In this document: piece by piece, positions 32,071-43,737 of the stretch
Layout: each line of letters starts with the position of its first letter
Position numbering within the stretch: the stretch's first letter is position 1
DNA from: Limnephilus marmoratus
Lineage: Eukaryota; Arthropoda; Insecta; Trichoptera; Limnephilidae
Direction: 5' to 3'
Assembly (NCBI GenBank): GCA_917880885.1
Contig: OU862916.1
Coordinates: 53,542,831-53,606,830, forward strand
DNA length: 64,000 nucleotides
Notes under the pieces: generated by a model
The model's database searches: none
Seen by the model: the letters and a program-made list of their open reading frames with translations, nothing else
Told to the model about the DNA's origin: nothing
Position numbers and translations under genes: made by a program

Positions 32071-32520
32071 AAAACATTCTAAACCGTTAAAATGAAAGAT
32101 TTCTAAAGTTAGAACAGAATAAAACCTTGTTAGATGGTATTAGATTGGAGGTTATAAGGTTATCTCCGTCACCGACGGCATAGACTGTTTTATCTCCCGG
32201 CTTGCAGAACTAACTTGCCAATGGTTATGACAGTTGGGAGAGCTGTTTTGTTGTTAAATAAAATCACTTCGAATATCGATATGTTTAACATCAATGAAGC
32301 ACAATTCAAACGACGAGCTGTGTTGCTGTTAGTATGATTGTGCTTCATTGATGTATAAATTGCTAAAATCTGTTTGAATCTTAATATTTTCTCTCTTTTA
32401 AAATGCTTTAAATTTTTTATTTTGAAATGTTTTAAAAATGAATAAATTGAATTGAATTAAAACTCGAAGGATTTTCTTATGAAAAATGATTACAAAATAT
32501 TATGATGCTTTGCAAAATTT
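32071..32520. other. No recognised feature except a perfect 18-bp inverted repeat
   Basis: Arms ACATCAATGAAGCACAAT (32288-32305) and its reverse complement (32337-32354) enclose a 31-base loop. The rest is unassigned. Confidence 0.6.
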
Positions 32521-32844
32521 TATATAATGCTTGATTTTAACCAACGCATTACCTAATAACACGGAGGAAACAACCGGGCCTAAACACATATATCTTAATA
32601 TTAGCCAATGCATTTATCGATACAATTTCGATCCAGCCGAATATAATAATATGGAGTCCCAGAGCGCAGGTATGTTGGGTCCCATAGCAACCCACCTCAC
32701 CTCCCTTTCCTCCCCTCCCCCCCCCCCCCCCCTTCCCCAATCGTACTGAGTTTGGGGAAGGCCGACTAGAGTACAGGCCTGGGTGCACGACTTGTTTTTT
32801 TTTTCAAAATTGGAATCACTCCTAAACAAATTTTACTCCTAAAA
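32521..32844. other. Unassigned, with a poly(C) tract
   Basis: A C-rich tract (about 32695-32740) is the main feature. No domain or repeat partner. Confidence 0.4.
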
Positions 32845-33030
32845 AAATTGTTATATGACATTCGTCACATGATAACGGGTCGTTTCTACGATGCGTTGTT
32901 GGGTTCAAAATCTCGGCTGTGGACGATTTGCCGACCACTATGTTTCCTCCATCCTACAACATCCTCCTTACTCCCTCCTCTCTTTGAAAAGACCCTCCAC
33001 ACAGCATCTTCAGGGCCTCCTGCTTAACTT
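32845..33030 (+). pseudogene. LINE-J 3' end with internal deletion
   Basis: GTCACATGATAACGGGTCG, CTCGGCTGTGGACGATTTGC and CCCTCCACACAGCATC match 53510-53670. The 3' hairpin is partly deleted (CTTCAGGGCCTCCTG only). Confidence 0.8.
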
Positions 33031-33262
33031 AATATTTTATAACGAACAAATTTTTTATCTTCAGATTTTATGTCCGGGTCAGCTCTTCCCCACAGGAAAA
33101 ACTAAAAAAATCCTTTCATATACTTTTCCACAAATGATCATCTAGTCAATTCAATCTATGCAACTGCACTACATAAGTATAATAAATGCAAAATAATACA
33201 AGAACAACATGTCAACTTGCCAGACACCAAATGGGAAAATAATTCACCGACTCCAGATATTT
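33031..33262. other. No recognised feature
   Basis: AT-rich spacer. Confidence 0.4.
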
Positions 33263-33540
33263 TCATATCGGAGGGTTCGGCTCGGTAGAACTTCTAATTG
33301 GACTTGTGAATCCTACTGATCCCTCATTATAAATATTTAAAAAATCTTTTGTATTCCTACATGTATTTAAAATGATTGATTTTTGGATTTTTATGTATAA
33401 ATTCTTTGAAAAATCCAATATGCCTAAATTTTTAATGAGAGAGCTAGGTATAATGCCAGTAGCCAAAATAACAAATGGTTTTTTAGTCTGAGAATGCCAA
33501 ATTCTTTTAATCTCATTTCCTAAATCTGTGCATTTTTTTT
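33263..33540 (-). pseudogene. LINE/retroelement C-terminal fragment
   Basis: The minus frame reads LGNEIKRIWHSQTKKPFVIL, then ATGIIPSSLIKNL and QKSIILNTCR. This resembles the block KEIxxIWxxx...VxPIVxxATGxIxxxLxxxL...QKxxILxTxRxxRxFL found at the end of many LINE polyproteins. No catalytic region remains. Confidence 0.65.
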
Positions 33541-33594
33541 TTATTTTTGCAAAAACAGATTTTTGAATATTAATATTTTTATTTATTTAAGGCT

Positions 33595-34670
33595 CTGCAA
33601 CCGGGCCCGAAAAGAAGAAGATGGAGAGATATGAAATTACGAATGTTAGAGGAGAGCGCTAATATTTACGGCGACAAAATCGATGCGAAAATTGCGAAAA
33701 TGTTTAAGAGGGCATTACCAGAGAAAACCCGAAATACGTCATTTTCAAAAAAGTTTTTAGACGTATTGACTCTTTTCCACAAAAAATTATAAATGGATTT
33801 CGAAAGATTGTTCTTTTATCTAGCATTCGTATGTAATAAATTTTGAGAATTTTTTAAAATTTTTAGTATAATAAGGTTATTCCATAGGTCGTTGGCAGAT
33901 TTGTTCAATTTTCAAAAAAGTTTTTGTATTATACCACACCCATTTCAAATAATAAAATCATGCAGTAAAATAAATCAATACATTATCTAGCAAACGTATG
34001 TTTTAGAATTTAAATATTCGTTTCAATAAAATCATTAAAAAATATGTACGTACATGTGTTTCTTGGCGAAAATTGGTCCGTTTGTGTATTTATTTGCGCA
34101 CTTACAAACTAATATATTTCAGATTTTTTTAACATTCTTATTAAATTTAGACTTTATTGAAAAATGATAAATACTTATAATCAAAAAATAACTACAAAAA
34201 GTACATTATTTTAATAGTTTTATCATCACGCCTTTCAGCATTTTTGGATGAAGGTATAAATTAAAGCTAATTTGAATTGAAATAAATTCGATATTGAGTT
34301 ATAATTTAAAAAAGCTGGTACGGAGAATAATTAATCTTTCTCATTGTAACCGCCCTGCACGATCGTAAGAACAACTTTCGACGAAATGTGGATTTTCGTC
34401 CGCTGGCTGGTTAAACGCTCTTAATAAAACACGACTCGTTTAAAATAAAGCAAAAATCTCATTGGCATTACCTTAAACAGCATTTAAAGAAACACTGCGA
34501 ATTTTTCATACATATAACTTGTAAAATAACTGAAACAAACGTGTTAATAATAATTTTTGGAGCATACTTTGCGATTTTTTTCTACCGATGGAATTTTATA
34601 TAATTTGCGTTTCGGCGCGGGCAAAGTCTAGATATTATCTTCAAGAATAACATATATTTTTTTAAGAGCT
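33595..34670. repeat. Unidentified repeat R with a TTAA MITE inside
   Basis: Segments 33595-33707 and 34421-34670 are continuous in the copy at 45590-45860, showing that 33708-34420 was inserted. A remnant frame at 33600-33710 reads WRDMKLRMLEESANIYGDKI but is broken elsewhere. A further fragment is at 17640-17745. Family unknown. Confidence 0.7.
33708..34420 (-). mobile_element. TTAA-flanked piggyBac-like MITE, 713 bp, exact borders
   Basis: TTAA lies on both sides (33704-33707 and 34421-34424), and the empty site with one TTAA is present at 45803-45806 in a related copy of repeat R. Ends GAGGGCATTACCAG and its inverted partner GAGCGTTTAACCAG form imperfect inverted repeats. TTAA duplication is the hallmark of piggyBac-type insertion, though the tips differ from the canonical CCY...GGG. 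Confidence 0.85.
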
Positions 34671-35369
34671 TTAAATCTTACCGTGTTTAAGGGAAATATG
34701 TAATAAATCGATACAAATCCGGGTTGCGGGCCCTTAAGTTTTCAATCCATCAGGACTGGGAGGACGCGACGGTGCAATCCCCTGTCTGTCTTGTGGTAAA
34801 TAAAAATTATAAAAGGTATTCCGAATTACAATAATCAAAACAATTGTATAGTTTGATTACATGTGAGTAATTTTTATAAATTATTCTAGTTAGGGGTAAA
34901 AACTACTTTAAAATATATTTATTTTGGTTTCACTAAAGCTATAGGATTAATGCAAAACTAAAAAACGCGATCTTAAATGGTTGTACTTACTTTTTCACGC
35001 CTTATTCACCACCAGCCACGATATAATTAATTCCTAAAAATCACTTTCGTGTGCCTACACAGTATTCACACTGGCCAACCTACTGAAAGCCCTCATTAAC
35101 GGTTTAGTTGTACTTACTCGTAGTTTCTATCAAGCAGAAGACGGACGTTTCAATTAGCAAGTCGCTGAATACTAAAAAAATACGATTGATTGCTTTATCC
35201 CAACAAGTACCCAAATCTTAAGGCATGGTGTGCTCGCTGTTCTTTCAGGGTGATTGGTACTTGATGTACAATATTTAAGGACGTGTTAATAAGAAGACAT
35301 AATCGTGCATAAATATTAATGTGAATACAGTGTTAATTCGGAGATAAGTATGGTTAAACTTGAAAAAAA
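34671..35369. other. No recognised feature
   Basis: No repeat or domain was recognised. Confidence 0.4.
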
Positions 35370-35500
35370 TGGTTTTTGTTTATTATGTTTATTTATTTTT
35401 AAAACATTACATTTTACATTTTATAATGATCTTTGGCTGACCAACTAGGCAATTTGCCCGTTTTAGGGCAGTCAAAATGAGCAGGTTTCTTACATGTAAT
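35370..35500 (-). repeat. 3' tail of an unidentified retroelement (antisense)
   Basis: (TTTA)n, ACATTACATTTTACA and TTTGGCTGACCAACTAG match 12591-12745. Confidence 0.45.
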
Positions 35501-35699
35501 TAATGTGTTGACTGTTATATTGCCTTTTACTTAAATTATAACACATGATATATTAAGGTTTTTATGGTAGATACAAGAAGTTGCTTATGAGTGTAAATTA
35601 CATATTTAACAATGAAATAGAGTAGAGAAAAGAAATAAAAGAAAAATCCAAAAGAAAAAGAAAGAGAAAGAAAGAAAAATTTTAATAGAATAATGAAAT
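35501..35699. repeat. A/G-rich simple sequence
   Basis: AAAGAAAAAG-type purine tract at about 35625-35690. Confidence 0.6.
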
Positions 35700-36071
35700 A
35701 ATTTTACTTTGTATAAACCACTTATTTGATGTGCAAATCCGACCGGTTTCGGAACAAACGTTCCTTCGTCAGGGAAAGCTTATACTAATTTGACAGTTTC
35801 GAACAATGTTTTATTATGGTAGGGGTGGAGCTGTTTCTAGATAATAATGTAGATTGGGTAGGTAGGTATTAGTGTAGAGTGGGTGGGTAGGGGAACAAAT
35901 CCATGATTGGGCTATATGACAATATTTTTTGTTTGTTGATAATAGATTCATTATTTTTAAGGGATTTTTTAATTTCCAAGGCTTCTAAGTTATCTAAACG
36001 TTTTCCTTTATGATTAATATGAAGAATATTTATCCCTGTATTTTTTTCAAAAAAATACAGGGATAAATATT
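35700..36071 (-). mobile_element. Penelope-like element 3' end, snap-back copy
   Basis: It matches 24818-25160 closely from the tail through the untranslated region, but stops before the GIY-YIG code. At its truncated end, 36025-36047 is followed at once by its inverted copy (36049-36071), a hairpin with a loop of one or two bases. A hammerhead motif lies at 35738-35779. Confidence 0.85.
35738..35779 (-). ncRNA. Hammerhead ribozyme motif of the second Penelope-like copy
   Basis: Identical in its core to the motif at 24860-24900: CTGACGA, GGAAC/GTTCC, GAAA and ACCGGTC. Confidence 0.7.
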
Positions 36072-36093
36072 TTCATTTTGAAAAAAAAATGCT

Positions 36094-36310
36094 GTGAGCG
36101 GTTCTTAGTCGAAGTATGATACAGTTAAAAATGACCGAATTGGATATCGGCACGGTGGCGCAGTGGTTAGCGCGTTTGCCCGGAGTCCCAGCGGTGTCAA
36201 TATCTTTTTCTGATTTTTCTGTTCTCAGATTTTCGACTGACTTTCGCTTATATTGTCTTCGTTTAATTAAATATTACAATTTGAGGTTTTACTCATAAAG
36301 TTAAAATAAA
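36094..36310 (+). mobile_element. SINE-A with B box deleted
   Basis: Leader TTCTTAGTCGAAGTATGATA, A box GGCGCAGTGGTTAGCGCG, then a deletion that removes most of the B box (GTTTGCCCGGAGTCCCAG), followed by the normal tail. Without a B box this copy should not be an efficient polymerase III template. Confidence 0.8.
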
Positions 36311-36777
36311 AATAAAAAATTTTAATGTCCGAATTAAGCTAGATAACGAAATATGTTGTAATCCACCCATTTTGTAATTCCTTAGCGTTATTCTTACTGA
36401 GTTGGCTGTAATTGTTTGTGAATTGCCGAAGGTATAATATATCAAATCCATGTAATTCGCTGCCGGAGACAGTCAACACGACTTCGAAACAAAAATATTC
36501 AAACTTCCTCATACATCGTGGGTTGGTGAACTGACTCTTTGATTGCATCAGAAGCAAACTAATAGTCAGCGAGTTATACAGTGTTGGATGAGTTCAGATT
36601 CAGGATCTCTAGATGTTTGTTAATATGACCTTTTCTGAAGATAGTGTCAGAAAGTTGTACTATCAGCCCGAAAAACACGACAATTCATCGAATAACTCGC
36701 GGTAATTTGTTTTGTTACTTATTTGTGTTATAAAATTATTATTATAGGTAGAATAACCAGCGTGGTCATTTCATAAA
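36311..36777. other. No recognised feature
   Basis: A 72-codon minus frame at 36339-36557 has no domain. Confidence 0.4.
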
Positions 36778-37142
36778 CATTCTCCAGCCCTAAAGAGTCC
36801 TAAATTCTCCAGTCTTTCAAAATAAATATCAACTCTACTTTTGCGACTAATCTTTTCATAAATGTAATACTAATAGCGATGGGGGTAGCAAATAATGTAA
36901 AATCGTGCTATGACCAGTGTTTTAAATGTAATGTCCTCCACGTGCAAAGCCGTATATTCTCCAAGCAAACATTCTAATTAAAGTGTGTTTATCGGAAGTG
37001 ACCTGCCAGGTAAGTATGTTTCTATATCCATTTGTAAATAGTAAAATTAGATAGAACCTAAGAATTCTTAATAAATTGTACAGCGCCCTTGATTTTTCAC
37101 AAAAACGGCGCTCTACAAAGTATCCAATTATTATTATTATTT
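36778..37142 (+). mobile_element. LINE 3' untranslated region, sense copy
   Basis: The plus strand ends ...CGGCGCTCTACAAAGTATCC followed by (ATT)n. It matches the antisense copies at 2962, 5958 and 25706. Confidence 0.8.
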
Positions 37143-37865
37143 GAAGTTCTGCATTACGTGCGCGGTTTAATTGCGATAATAGCTCTTGAAATTTGCCGGT
37201 ATTTTTTTTTTATTAGACAGCCATTAAATCCGTTAATATTTCGCATCAAACTTCAGTCACTCTGTACATCCTTATCTGAGTTAGAAACTGAACACTTCGC
37301 ACATGAGATCTGTCAACTGATTTCTCCCAGAACCGACCCATTTCAATCTAAAGATTTGACAAATTCGAAGGACCTCTATTTCTTCTTTCAATTCTGGCAT
37401 TGTTTACTTCTGCATGTTTCCCCTGCTATGTGAAAATAAACTTGACCAGAATTGTTCGCTGTCGGTTGTCACTATTGATTGACTTGCATGTTTTATAATA
37501 TCTACTGTACCACACGCTGTCATTGACTTTGAAGCTTGTCACTTGCATGTGGAAATATTTGACGAACTTTTATGATAATTTTGAAAATAATTTTCAAATT
37601 CCTTTACGAAATTGCGCGACCAAGCTTTATCAACATTGTATCATGTACCTATTAACTATGAATTGATCATAAAAATATTTTAAATATTTGTTGAGTTAAT
37701 AAAAAATAAGACCTTGGAAGTCGATTCGAGCATTCGAAGGAATTAATTGAATGGTTGGTGGTATAAATAAATTGTTATTAATTTGTAAAGCGACCTCAAG
37801 TTCTGCAAAATAGTGAATTAATAAATAAAAAATATTTGTAAAAAGTATTAACTTTGTGGCTCACC
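37143..37865. other. No recognised feature
   Basis: A 114-codon frame (37089-37433) begins inside the LINE tail and has no domain, so I do not call a gene. Confidence 0.4.
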
Positions 37866-38016
37866 ATAATTTACAATAAAAAACACTTTTATTTTGTGAT
37901 TATTTTGTTTTAGTTATTATATTCTCTTGATGAAGGAAGGTTGCTTCTGAAACCGGTGGTGTTTATAAAATAAAAGTGGTCTACAACAAATTTATGTGTT
38001 TTTTATTGTAAATTGC
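37866..38016 (+). mobile_element. Palindromic Penelope-like tail with hammerhead-like core
   Basis: Arms AATTTACAATAAAAAACAC (about 37868-37886) and its reverse complement (about 37996-38014) are exact. Between them, TTGATGAAGGAAGG...GAAACCGG carries hammerhead-like cores with the first base changed from CTGATGA. Confidence 0.6.
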
Positions 38017-38027
38017 AATTTGGGAGG

Positions 38028-38369
38028 CGGGAATGGGTACCGCCGCCCCGGGAACCTTTATTGGATAACCAACACCTCTGCCATAGGTCACCCCAAGTGG
38101 TTCGCCACGTTTGGTGATTTAGCAGGGGTGCCCGGGTTCATGGGGTGAGGTTTGTCTAGGTCTTGGAGGCGGATGGACAGGACATACTGAACCCCAGATT
38201 CCTACCCACCCCTTAAACCCTTTTCCTTCCCATAACTCTCCTCTCCTTCCTTTCCTTAAAAAAAACCCCCCACACAGCATCCCCAAAGATGACATAGGCC
38301 CTGAGGGAATTTATTTTCCGTAGGGCCTCCTGTGTGGAGCTCATATAAAAAAATAAAATAAAAAAATCT
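38028..38369 (+). mobile_element. SINE-J, near full-length
   Basis: It starts GGAGGCGGGAATGGGTACC, passes CCCAAGTGGTTCGCC, GTGCCCGGGTTCATGG and CCCCAGATTCCTACC, and ends with the LINE-J-type hairpin and an A-rich tail. No internal reverse transcriptase frame. The A-rich tail is the landing site of the TTAA MITE at 38374. Confidence 0.85.
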
Positions 38370-38373
38370 TTAA

Positions 38374-39091
38374 GGGCGTTTAATCAGCCAGCGGCCGAAA
38401 ATCCACATTTCGTCGAAAGATGTTCTTACGATCGCGCAGGGCGGTTCCAATGAGAAGGATTAATTATTCTCCGTACCAGCTTTTTAAAATTATTACTCAA
38501 TATCGATTTTATTTCATTCCAAATTTGCTTTAATTTATACCTAAATCCATAAATGCTGAAAGGCGTGATGATAAAACTATTAAAATTATGTACTTTTTGT
38601 AATTATTTTTTTATCATAAGTATTTATCATTTTTCATTAACGTCTAAGCAAAATAAGAATGTAAAAAAATCTGAAATATATTAGTTTGTAAGTGCGCAAA
38701 TAAATACACAAACGGACCAATTTTCGTTAAGAAACACACGTACGTATATATTTTTTAATGATTTTATTTGAACTAAAATTAAAATTCCGAAACATACGTT
38801 TACCAGATAATGTATTGATTTATTTTACTACATGATTATATGACTTGAAATGGGTGTTGTATAAAAATCTTTTTTGAAACTAACAAATCTGCCAACGACC
38901 TATGGTATAACCTTTTTATACTAAAAACAAACATTTTTTCTCAAAATTTAAAACATGCGTTTACTAGATAAAAAAAAAAACAATCTTTCGAAATCAATTT
39001 ATAATATTTCGTGGAAAAGAGTCAATACGTCTAAAATCTGATTTAAATATGACATATTTCTGGTTTTCTCTGGTTATATACATATACCCTC
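38374..39091 (+). mobile_element. TTAA-flanked piggyBac-like MITE, 718 bp
   Basis: Left flank TTAA (38370-38373), right flank TTAG (one change). It starts GGGCGTTTAATCAGCCAGCG and ends with CTCTGGTTATA...ACCCTC. It matches the three other copies and sits in the tail of SINE-J. Confidence 0.8.
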
Positions 39092-40311
39092 TTAGTTAAA
39101 TTTATAAAGAGTTATTTTTTTGTAAAACAATTAATGGTCGCTTTTCATTTGAACTAAACTTTAAACCATTCCTTTTAAAATTAGTAATTGAATGATTTAA
39201 AATTTTTCGATAATATATCTCGATTAAAAAGTTGAAAAGGGAATCAAGATCCATATTTTAGAATTCGAAGAGCTAAATAAATAGTTAAATAATCGGTCAA
39301 CCAAAAACAGATCGATCATGTATGTAGGTCAAGTATATATATTATAAGTGGATACATTTTGATCTTTTCCAAAATATCTACTCAATGCGGTTCTCACCAA
39401 ATCGTAACTATTTCTGGTTTCAGCAATATTTTTCTGCAAGCGACCAACATTTATTTAAAATATCTATTTTTTATTCAAATATTTGCTATCTGTGTAAACA
39501 TAGGCTTATCTGGTTTGAACCTATTTCCTTTAACAAGATTTATTTCTTCGTTCCAACTTATCGCTTTCTGATTAGGAAATGTACAAAAAATGATCCCTGA
39601 TAGGAGACAAACGTTGATCGAATGAAATATTGGGATCGGGGCGTTATTTGATGTGATTCATGGCAAGTTATTTCAACAAACTGGCTTATCGTATTATTTC
39701 AGTTGACTTTCTGCTTTGTGGCAGCAACGCCCATACAACAGAGATGTTTTATTATTATTTATGACCCTAATCACATAACTATGTCGACATTTTTGATAAT
39801 TTCTATTTGGCCGTTTATAAATAGATGAATGAACCTAATAATAACCTCAATAACATCATTGCGGAAGATTTTACAATTTTATTTATTTATTTTAAGAACT
39901 TGGTATTAAAAATATAATTGATTTCACTGAAGTGTCTTATTTATTAGTGATAACAAAAATGACCGGTTGATTAAAAATGGAATACAGTGAAGTCGATTAT
40001 TATGTATGATGTGTTTGTATCGATTATGTGACTAAGGGGGGCGTGCAACACGAATTATGGGCATTTTACACTATGTTTTTACCCATACCGAACCTCATAT
40101 TGAAGCTATACTTTATTACAATACTGTATTTTATGTATAATATATATATGTACATATATTTTTACATTCACCCCGTACAGAAGACCTTGAGGAAAATAAG
40201 TTCACGAAAATGATATTTTGAGCGAAAAAAGCATCGCGTGAAAAGCCATTGATGGGTACAGAATCGTTGAATAGTTGGAATTACATCAGTATGACAGTAT
40301 GTCACCTACAA
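39092..40311. other. No recognised feature
   Basis: AT-rich, with short hydrophobic frames at 39359-39600 and no domain. Confidence 0.4.
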
Positions 40312-41005
40312 ATGGAGGACCTTTAACCAGCGGCCGATAATCCAAATTTCGTCGAAATATGTTCTTACGATCGTACAGAGCGGTTCCAATGAGAAAGATT
40401 AATCATTCTCTATTTCTATACCAGCTTTTTAAAATTATAACTCAAAATCGATTTGATTTCATTCAAAATTTGCTTTAATTTATACCTACTTCCAAAAATG
40501 CTGAAAGGCGTGATGATAAAACCATTAAAATTATCTACTTTTGTTATTATTTTTTGATCAAAAATATTTATAATTTTTCAATAATGTTGTAAAATGAGAA
40601 TATTAAAAAAATCTTAAATATATTAGTTTGTAAGACCGTAAATAAACAGACAAACTGAAGTATTTTCGTCACAAAACACGTGCGTGGATCTTTTTTTAAT
40701 GATTTTATTTAAACTAAAATTAAAATTCTGAAAAGTAGTTTTCCCAGATAATTTACTGATTTATTTTACTGCATAATGATTATACGATTTGAAATGTGTG
40801 TTTTATAATACAAAATTTTGTTTGAAAATTTATAACAAATCTGCCAACGACCTATGGTAAACCTTTTTATACTAAAAATAAACATTTTTCTCAAAATTTT
40901 AAAAATTTACTAGATAAAAGAACAATCTTTCGAAATCAATTTATAATTTTAGGTATAAAATTTGATTTAAAAATGACATACCTATTTCCGGTTTTCTCTG
41001 GTTAG
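40312..41005 (+). mobile_element. TTAA-type MITE, decayed copy
   Basis: From CTTTAACCAGCGGCCGATAA to TTTCCGGTTTTCTCTGGTTA it follows the family, with more substitutions. Flanking TTAA is lost on both sides. Confidence 0.75.
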
Positions 41006-41110
41006 AATTGGAGGCTTCGGATAGACGAGAGCTGCTATGGATCAACAAACCTTGACAAAATTGAGGGGAGGCCTATGTCCAAAACTGAGCGCCTAAAGGC
41101 TCAAGGAGAA
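41006..41110 (+). repeat. LINE 3' terminus fragment (GAGGCCTATGTCC type)
   Basis: GAGGGGAGGCCTATGTCCA followed by CTGAGCGCCTAAAGGCTCAA resembles a common insect LINE or SINE ending (GGAGGCCT..GCCCAGCAGTGGG). Too short to classify. Confidence 0.45.
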
Positions 41111-42299
41111 GAAGATTACGACTAACTTGAAGGTACAAAAAAACGATATATGGACTATTTATTACCTTTACCTTTGTGTACGTACAGGTGAAATCAGAAT
41201 TTTCAATTCTGAAAAAATATAAAAATTTAATTCTTCGAAGTAACAATTCGTTTATTCTATTTCCCTAACAAGAATAGAGACCATAAAAAGCTAAGAATAA
41301 CTTTTAAATTTACTTTATCAATTAATTATACCATCATCATTTTTCATTAACCGCTTTCCGAGCGATCACGCATATACGCGTGAAAGAAAAAAATAATTGG
41401 CTATCACGCAAATGCGCTTGATATCAACTAATGGTAACATTAATGATATAAAAATCGATTTTTAAAGCATTAGAATTTAGTATTTACCTAATAATTTCCT
41501 AATGAGTAGGTAATTGACAATTAAGTACTTTTGTTGTTGTTGTTATTCCTTCCTCCTTGTGACATGTGTTCCACAAAATTGTACTAAAAGGTTTTTATCC
41601 GTTACGAATGAATCATGTAGTATATTATATTGTTAATGAGAGTAGGTATTGTTACTCCACAAATTCCTTCCTGAGGAAGTCATAAAGTAGGTATTATATT
41701 ATTAACATTGCTCGTTTCGTAAGCAAGGGCGGCTGGTTGAACAGTGTGTTTGTGTGCAGCACTGGTAAATTATATCGTCTAAAATTACTTTATAATATCT
41801 TACCGAAAAATATAAAATCTATGAATTTCATTAAAAATATCACCTACCAATATAATGCATAATATAATATGAATCAGGGAGAGCAAATTCTCAAAGTTCC
41901 GCGCGAATTTACCCTGTCCGGTGTGCAGGCCCATTGCAAGCGGAACGAATTATGTTTTTGTATCGAATATCCCAAACATCGCCAGCGCGCAACACCGGCT
42001 ATATGTATGAAAAATTAAGATATTTTGGTGTGCCACCCAGCGGCCTTTACCATACAAACTTAAATTCTGATTTAAGGCCAAAATACTTAACCAAACTGAA
42101 TAATTCTTTTTTTAATCAAAAGGTACAGCAAATACCTAAATTTTACATCTATTTGCTTTTTTATTGATTGGTGTTTTAAATTATAAAACGCAGATCATTA
42201 AGGAATACAATTTTTTCATAGGTAACTTTGACAATTTTGCCCTCCTGTTGTTTATACATTGTTTATAAATACTGTTTGTATCCTGTTTAAAATGAAATA
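41111..42299. other. No recognised feature
   Basis: A 77-codon frame at 41934-42167 has no domain. The sequence around 41870-42070 is GC-richer and looks unique. Confidence 0.4.
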
Positions 42300-42550
42300 T
42301 AAAACTAACTAACCAACCATCACGCCGTTTAGAGAGTAGGCAGAGAGGACGGACCGCCAAATAACTCGGTCTTGGCACACACTCTTTACCTCACTCACGT
42401 TCATACATCGTCTCATATATTCTCTTCTATTATTCCGACTTTCGACATGGCCCGACTCAAGTATCTGATTCACTTGCTCGTGCCATGTCTTCCTCGGGCG
42501 TCCCCGACTTCTTCTACCATTCACATTTGCGTCGTATATTCTTCTTACAC
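42300..42550 (-). pseudogene. LINE pol C-terminal fragment with (GTTA)-like tail
   Basis: The minus frame encodes GRRSRGRPRKTWHEQVNQIL, SRNNRREYMRRCMNVSEVKS and CQDRVIWRSVLSAY, matching 17435-17640 and extending further upstream. GRPRxxW is common near LINE C-termini. The tail GGTTGGTTAGTTAGTTTT follows. Confidence 0.75.
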
Positions 42551-43282
42551 TACATTGTAAACATTGTAAAAAAAAGAGTTTTTTGGGTTGAAATTTAAGA
42601 TTTACTTACGAAAAAATAGTATTGTGTTTTTATTTTCTTAGTACCGAAAAATAAAAATTTTAATTAAAAAGCGATGTGTACAAGTTTTCGCACTTCGATA
42701 ACAGCTTAAAATAGATCTTCTCTCCAAATAAGATTAGTGGGATCATTTTTACCTAATGTTGCTTAGTAATCGTTATCTCATAGTTACGGATTATCAGTGA
42801 ACCACCACGTTTTCAGGGCAGCGGCCGCCACTGTTCGTAAGTAAATGACAAACCTATTTTTAACTGTAAAAAGGTTACGTACACTTTATTTCAATTGCAT
42901 TCAATAATATTTATGTAAAAGTGCATGTCATTTGTGAAACCGATAATTTCTGACGGTAAATGTTATCGCTGTCGCTTGAATTGCATTTTGTTGAGGTACG
43001 TTTGTTCAATGCGCCCCAATAATCAGAATATCAATATTAGTTGATAAATAATCATGTATTTTTTCTGAATAATTTCATGAACAAATATTCCGATATAAAT
43101 AAAATGAGAAGAAGTCGTGGGCGCATAGGAAGATAAGAAACGATTATGTAAACGAAATGCTTTGGTCGGTTTCCGTCAAGTCCGTAGATAACTCTGCACA
43201 ATAAAGGTATGTAAGTGAATGAGAGATGATTGGACATTGTACCATGACAGAGTAGAGTGGCGTACCATCATCTTTATCTATC
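42551..43282. other. No recognised feature
   Basis: No repeat partner or domain. Confidence 0.4.
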
Positions 43283-43540
43283 CATACAGGTCCCAATGGC
43301 CGAGTTGGCTAAGGCGCTTATCTCGGTAAAATAAAGGATCCTGGGTGTGATTCGCAACTGCGACCGTAACCTGATTATTTTTATATGTCTTATTCTTTTC
43401 ATATTTTGTTTAGATTCATTAGTGTTATCTTCTTTTTCAATGATATATTATTTTAAAGCTTTGTTATCGTAAAACGCACTTAAAGTCAAATAGACTGCGC
43501 TTTGAAAGTGTCATAATATTTTTAATTTTATCAAGTGTTC
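43283..43540 (+). mobile_element. SINE-C, tRNA-derived, with LINE-like 3' hairpin
   Basis: A box TGGCCGAGTTGGCTAAGGCG and a degenerate B box (GGGTGTGATTC) give a tRNA-derived head. The body shares TTCATATTTTGTTTAGATT and TTCAATGATATATTA with 60672-61035. The end (CGCA at 43475-43478 with TGCG at 43496-43499; AGTC at 43484-43487 with GACT at 43493-43496) resembles the hairpin of the LINE at 9470-10027. Confidence 0.75.
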
Positions 43541-43554
43541 CAACTGCTCGCTAC

Positions 43555-43737
43555 TAACCGGAGCCAGTGAGACTTGGATATACCCAGTTGGGGTATGTTT
43601 TGAGGCTGAAGGGTATGAAGAGAGGAAGTAGATGAAAAGATGAAGGAGAGGAAGTACCTGGCTATTCAGATCTTAACACAGATAAATCCATTTCAAGCAA
43701 TATTCCCCAATTTTCTCTTTGGATTTCGACACTAGCA
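43555..43737 (-). repeat. SINE-B fragment
   Basis: Minus strand: CTTGAAATGG... CAGATCTGAATAGCCAGGTA-type blocks and ACATACCCCAACTGGG match 46317-46520. The head is missing; the adjoining DNA is the minisatellite. Confidence 0.6.

Noticed and set aside
37089..37433. 114-codon plus frame
   Set aside because: It starts inside a LINE tail and continues into unassigned DNA; no domain or signal was recognised.
41934..42167. 77-codon plus frame in unique-looking DNA
   Set aside because: No recognised motif; length is expected by chance. A host exon cannot be excluded but is not supported.
43283..43365. Possible tRNA gene with leucine- or serine-like D-arm
   Set aside because: The B box is degenerate and the acceptor ends do not match; it is the SINE-C head.
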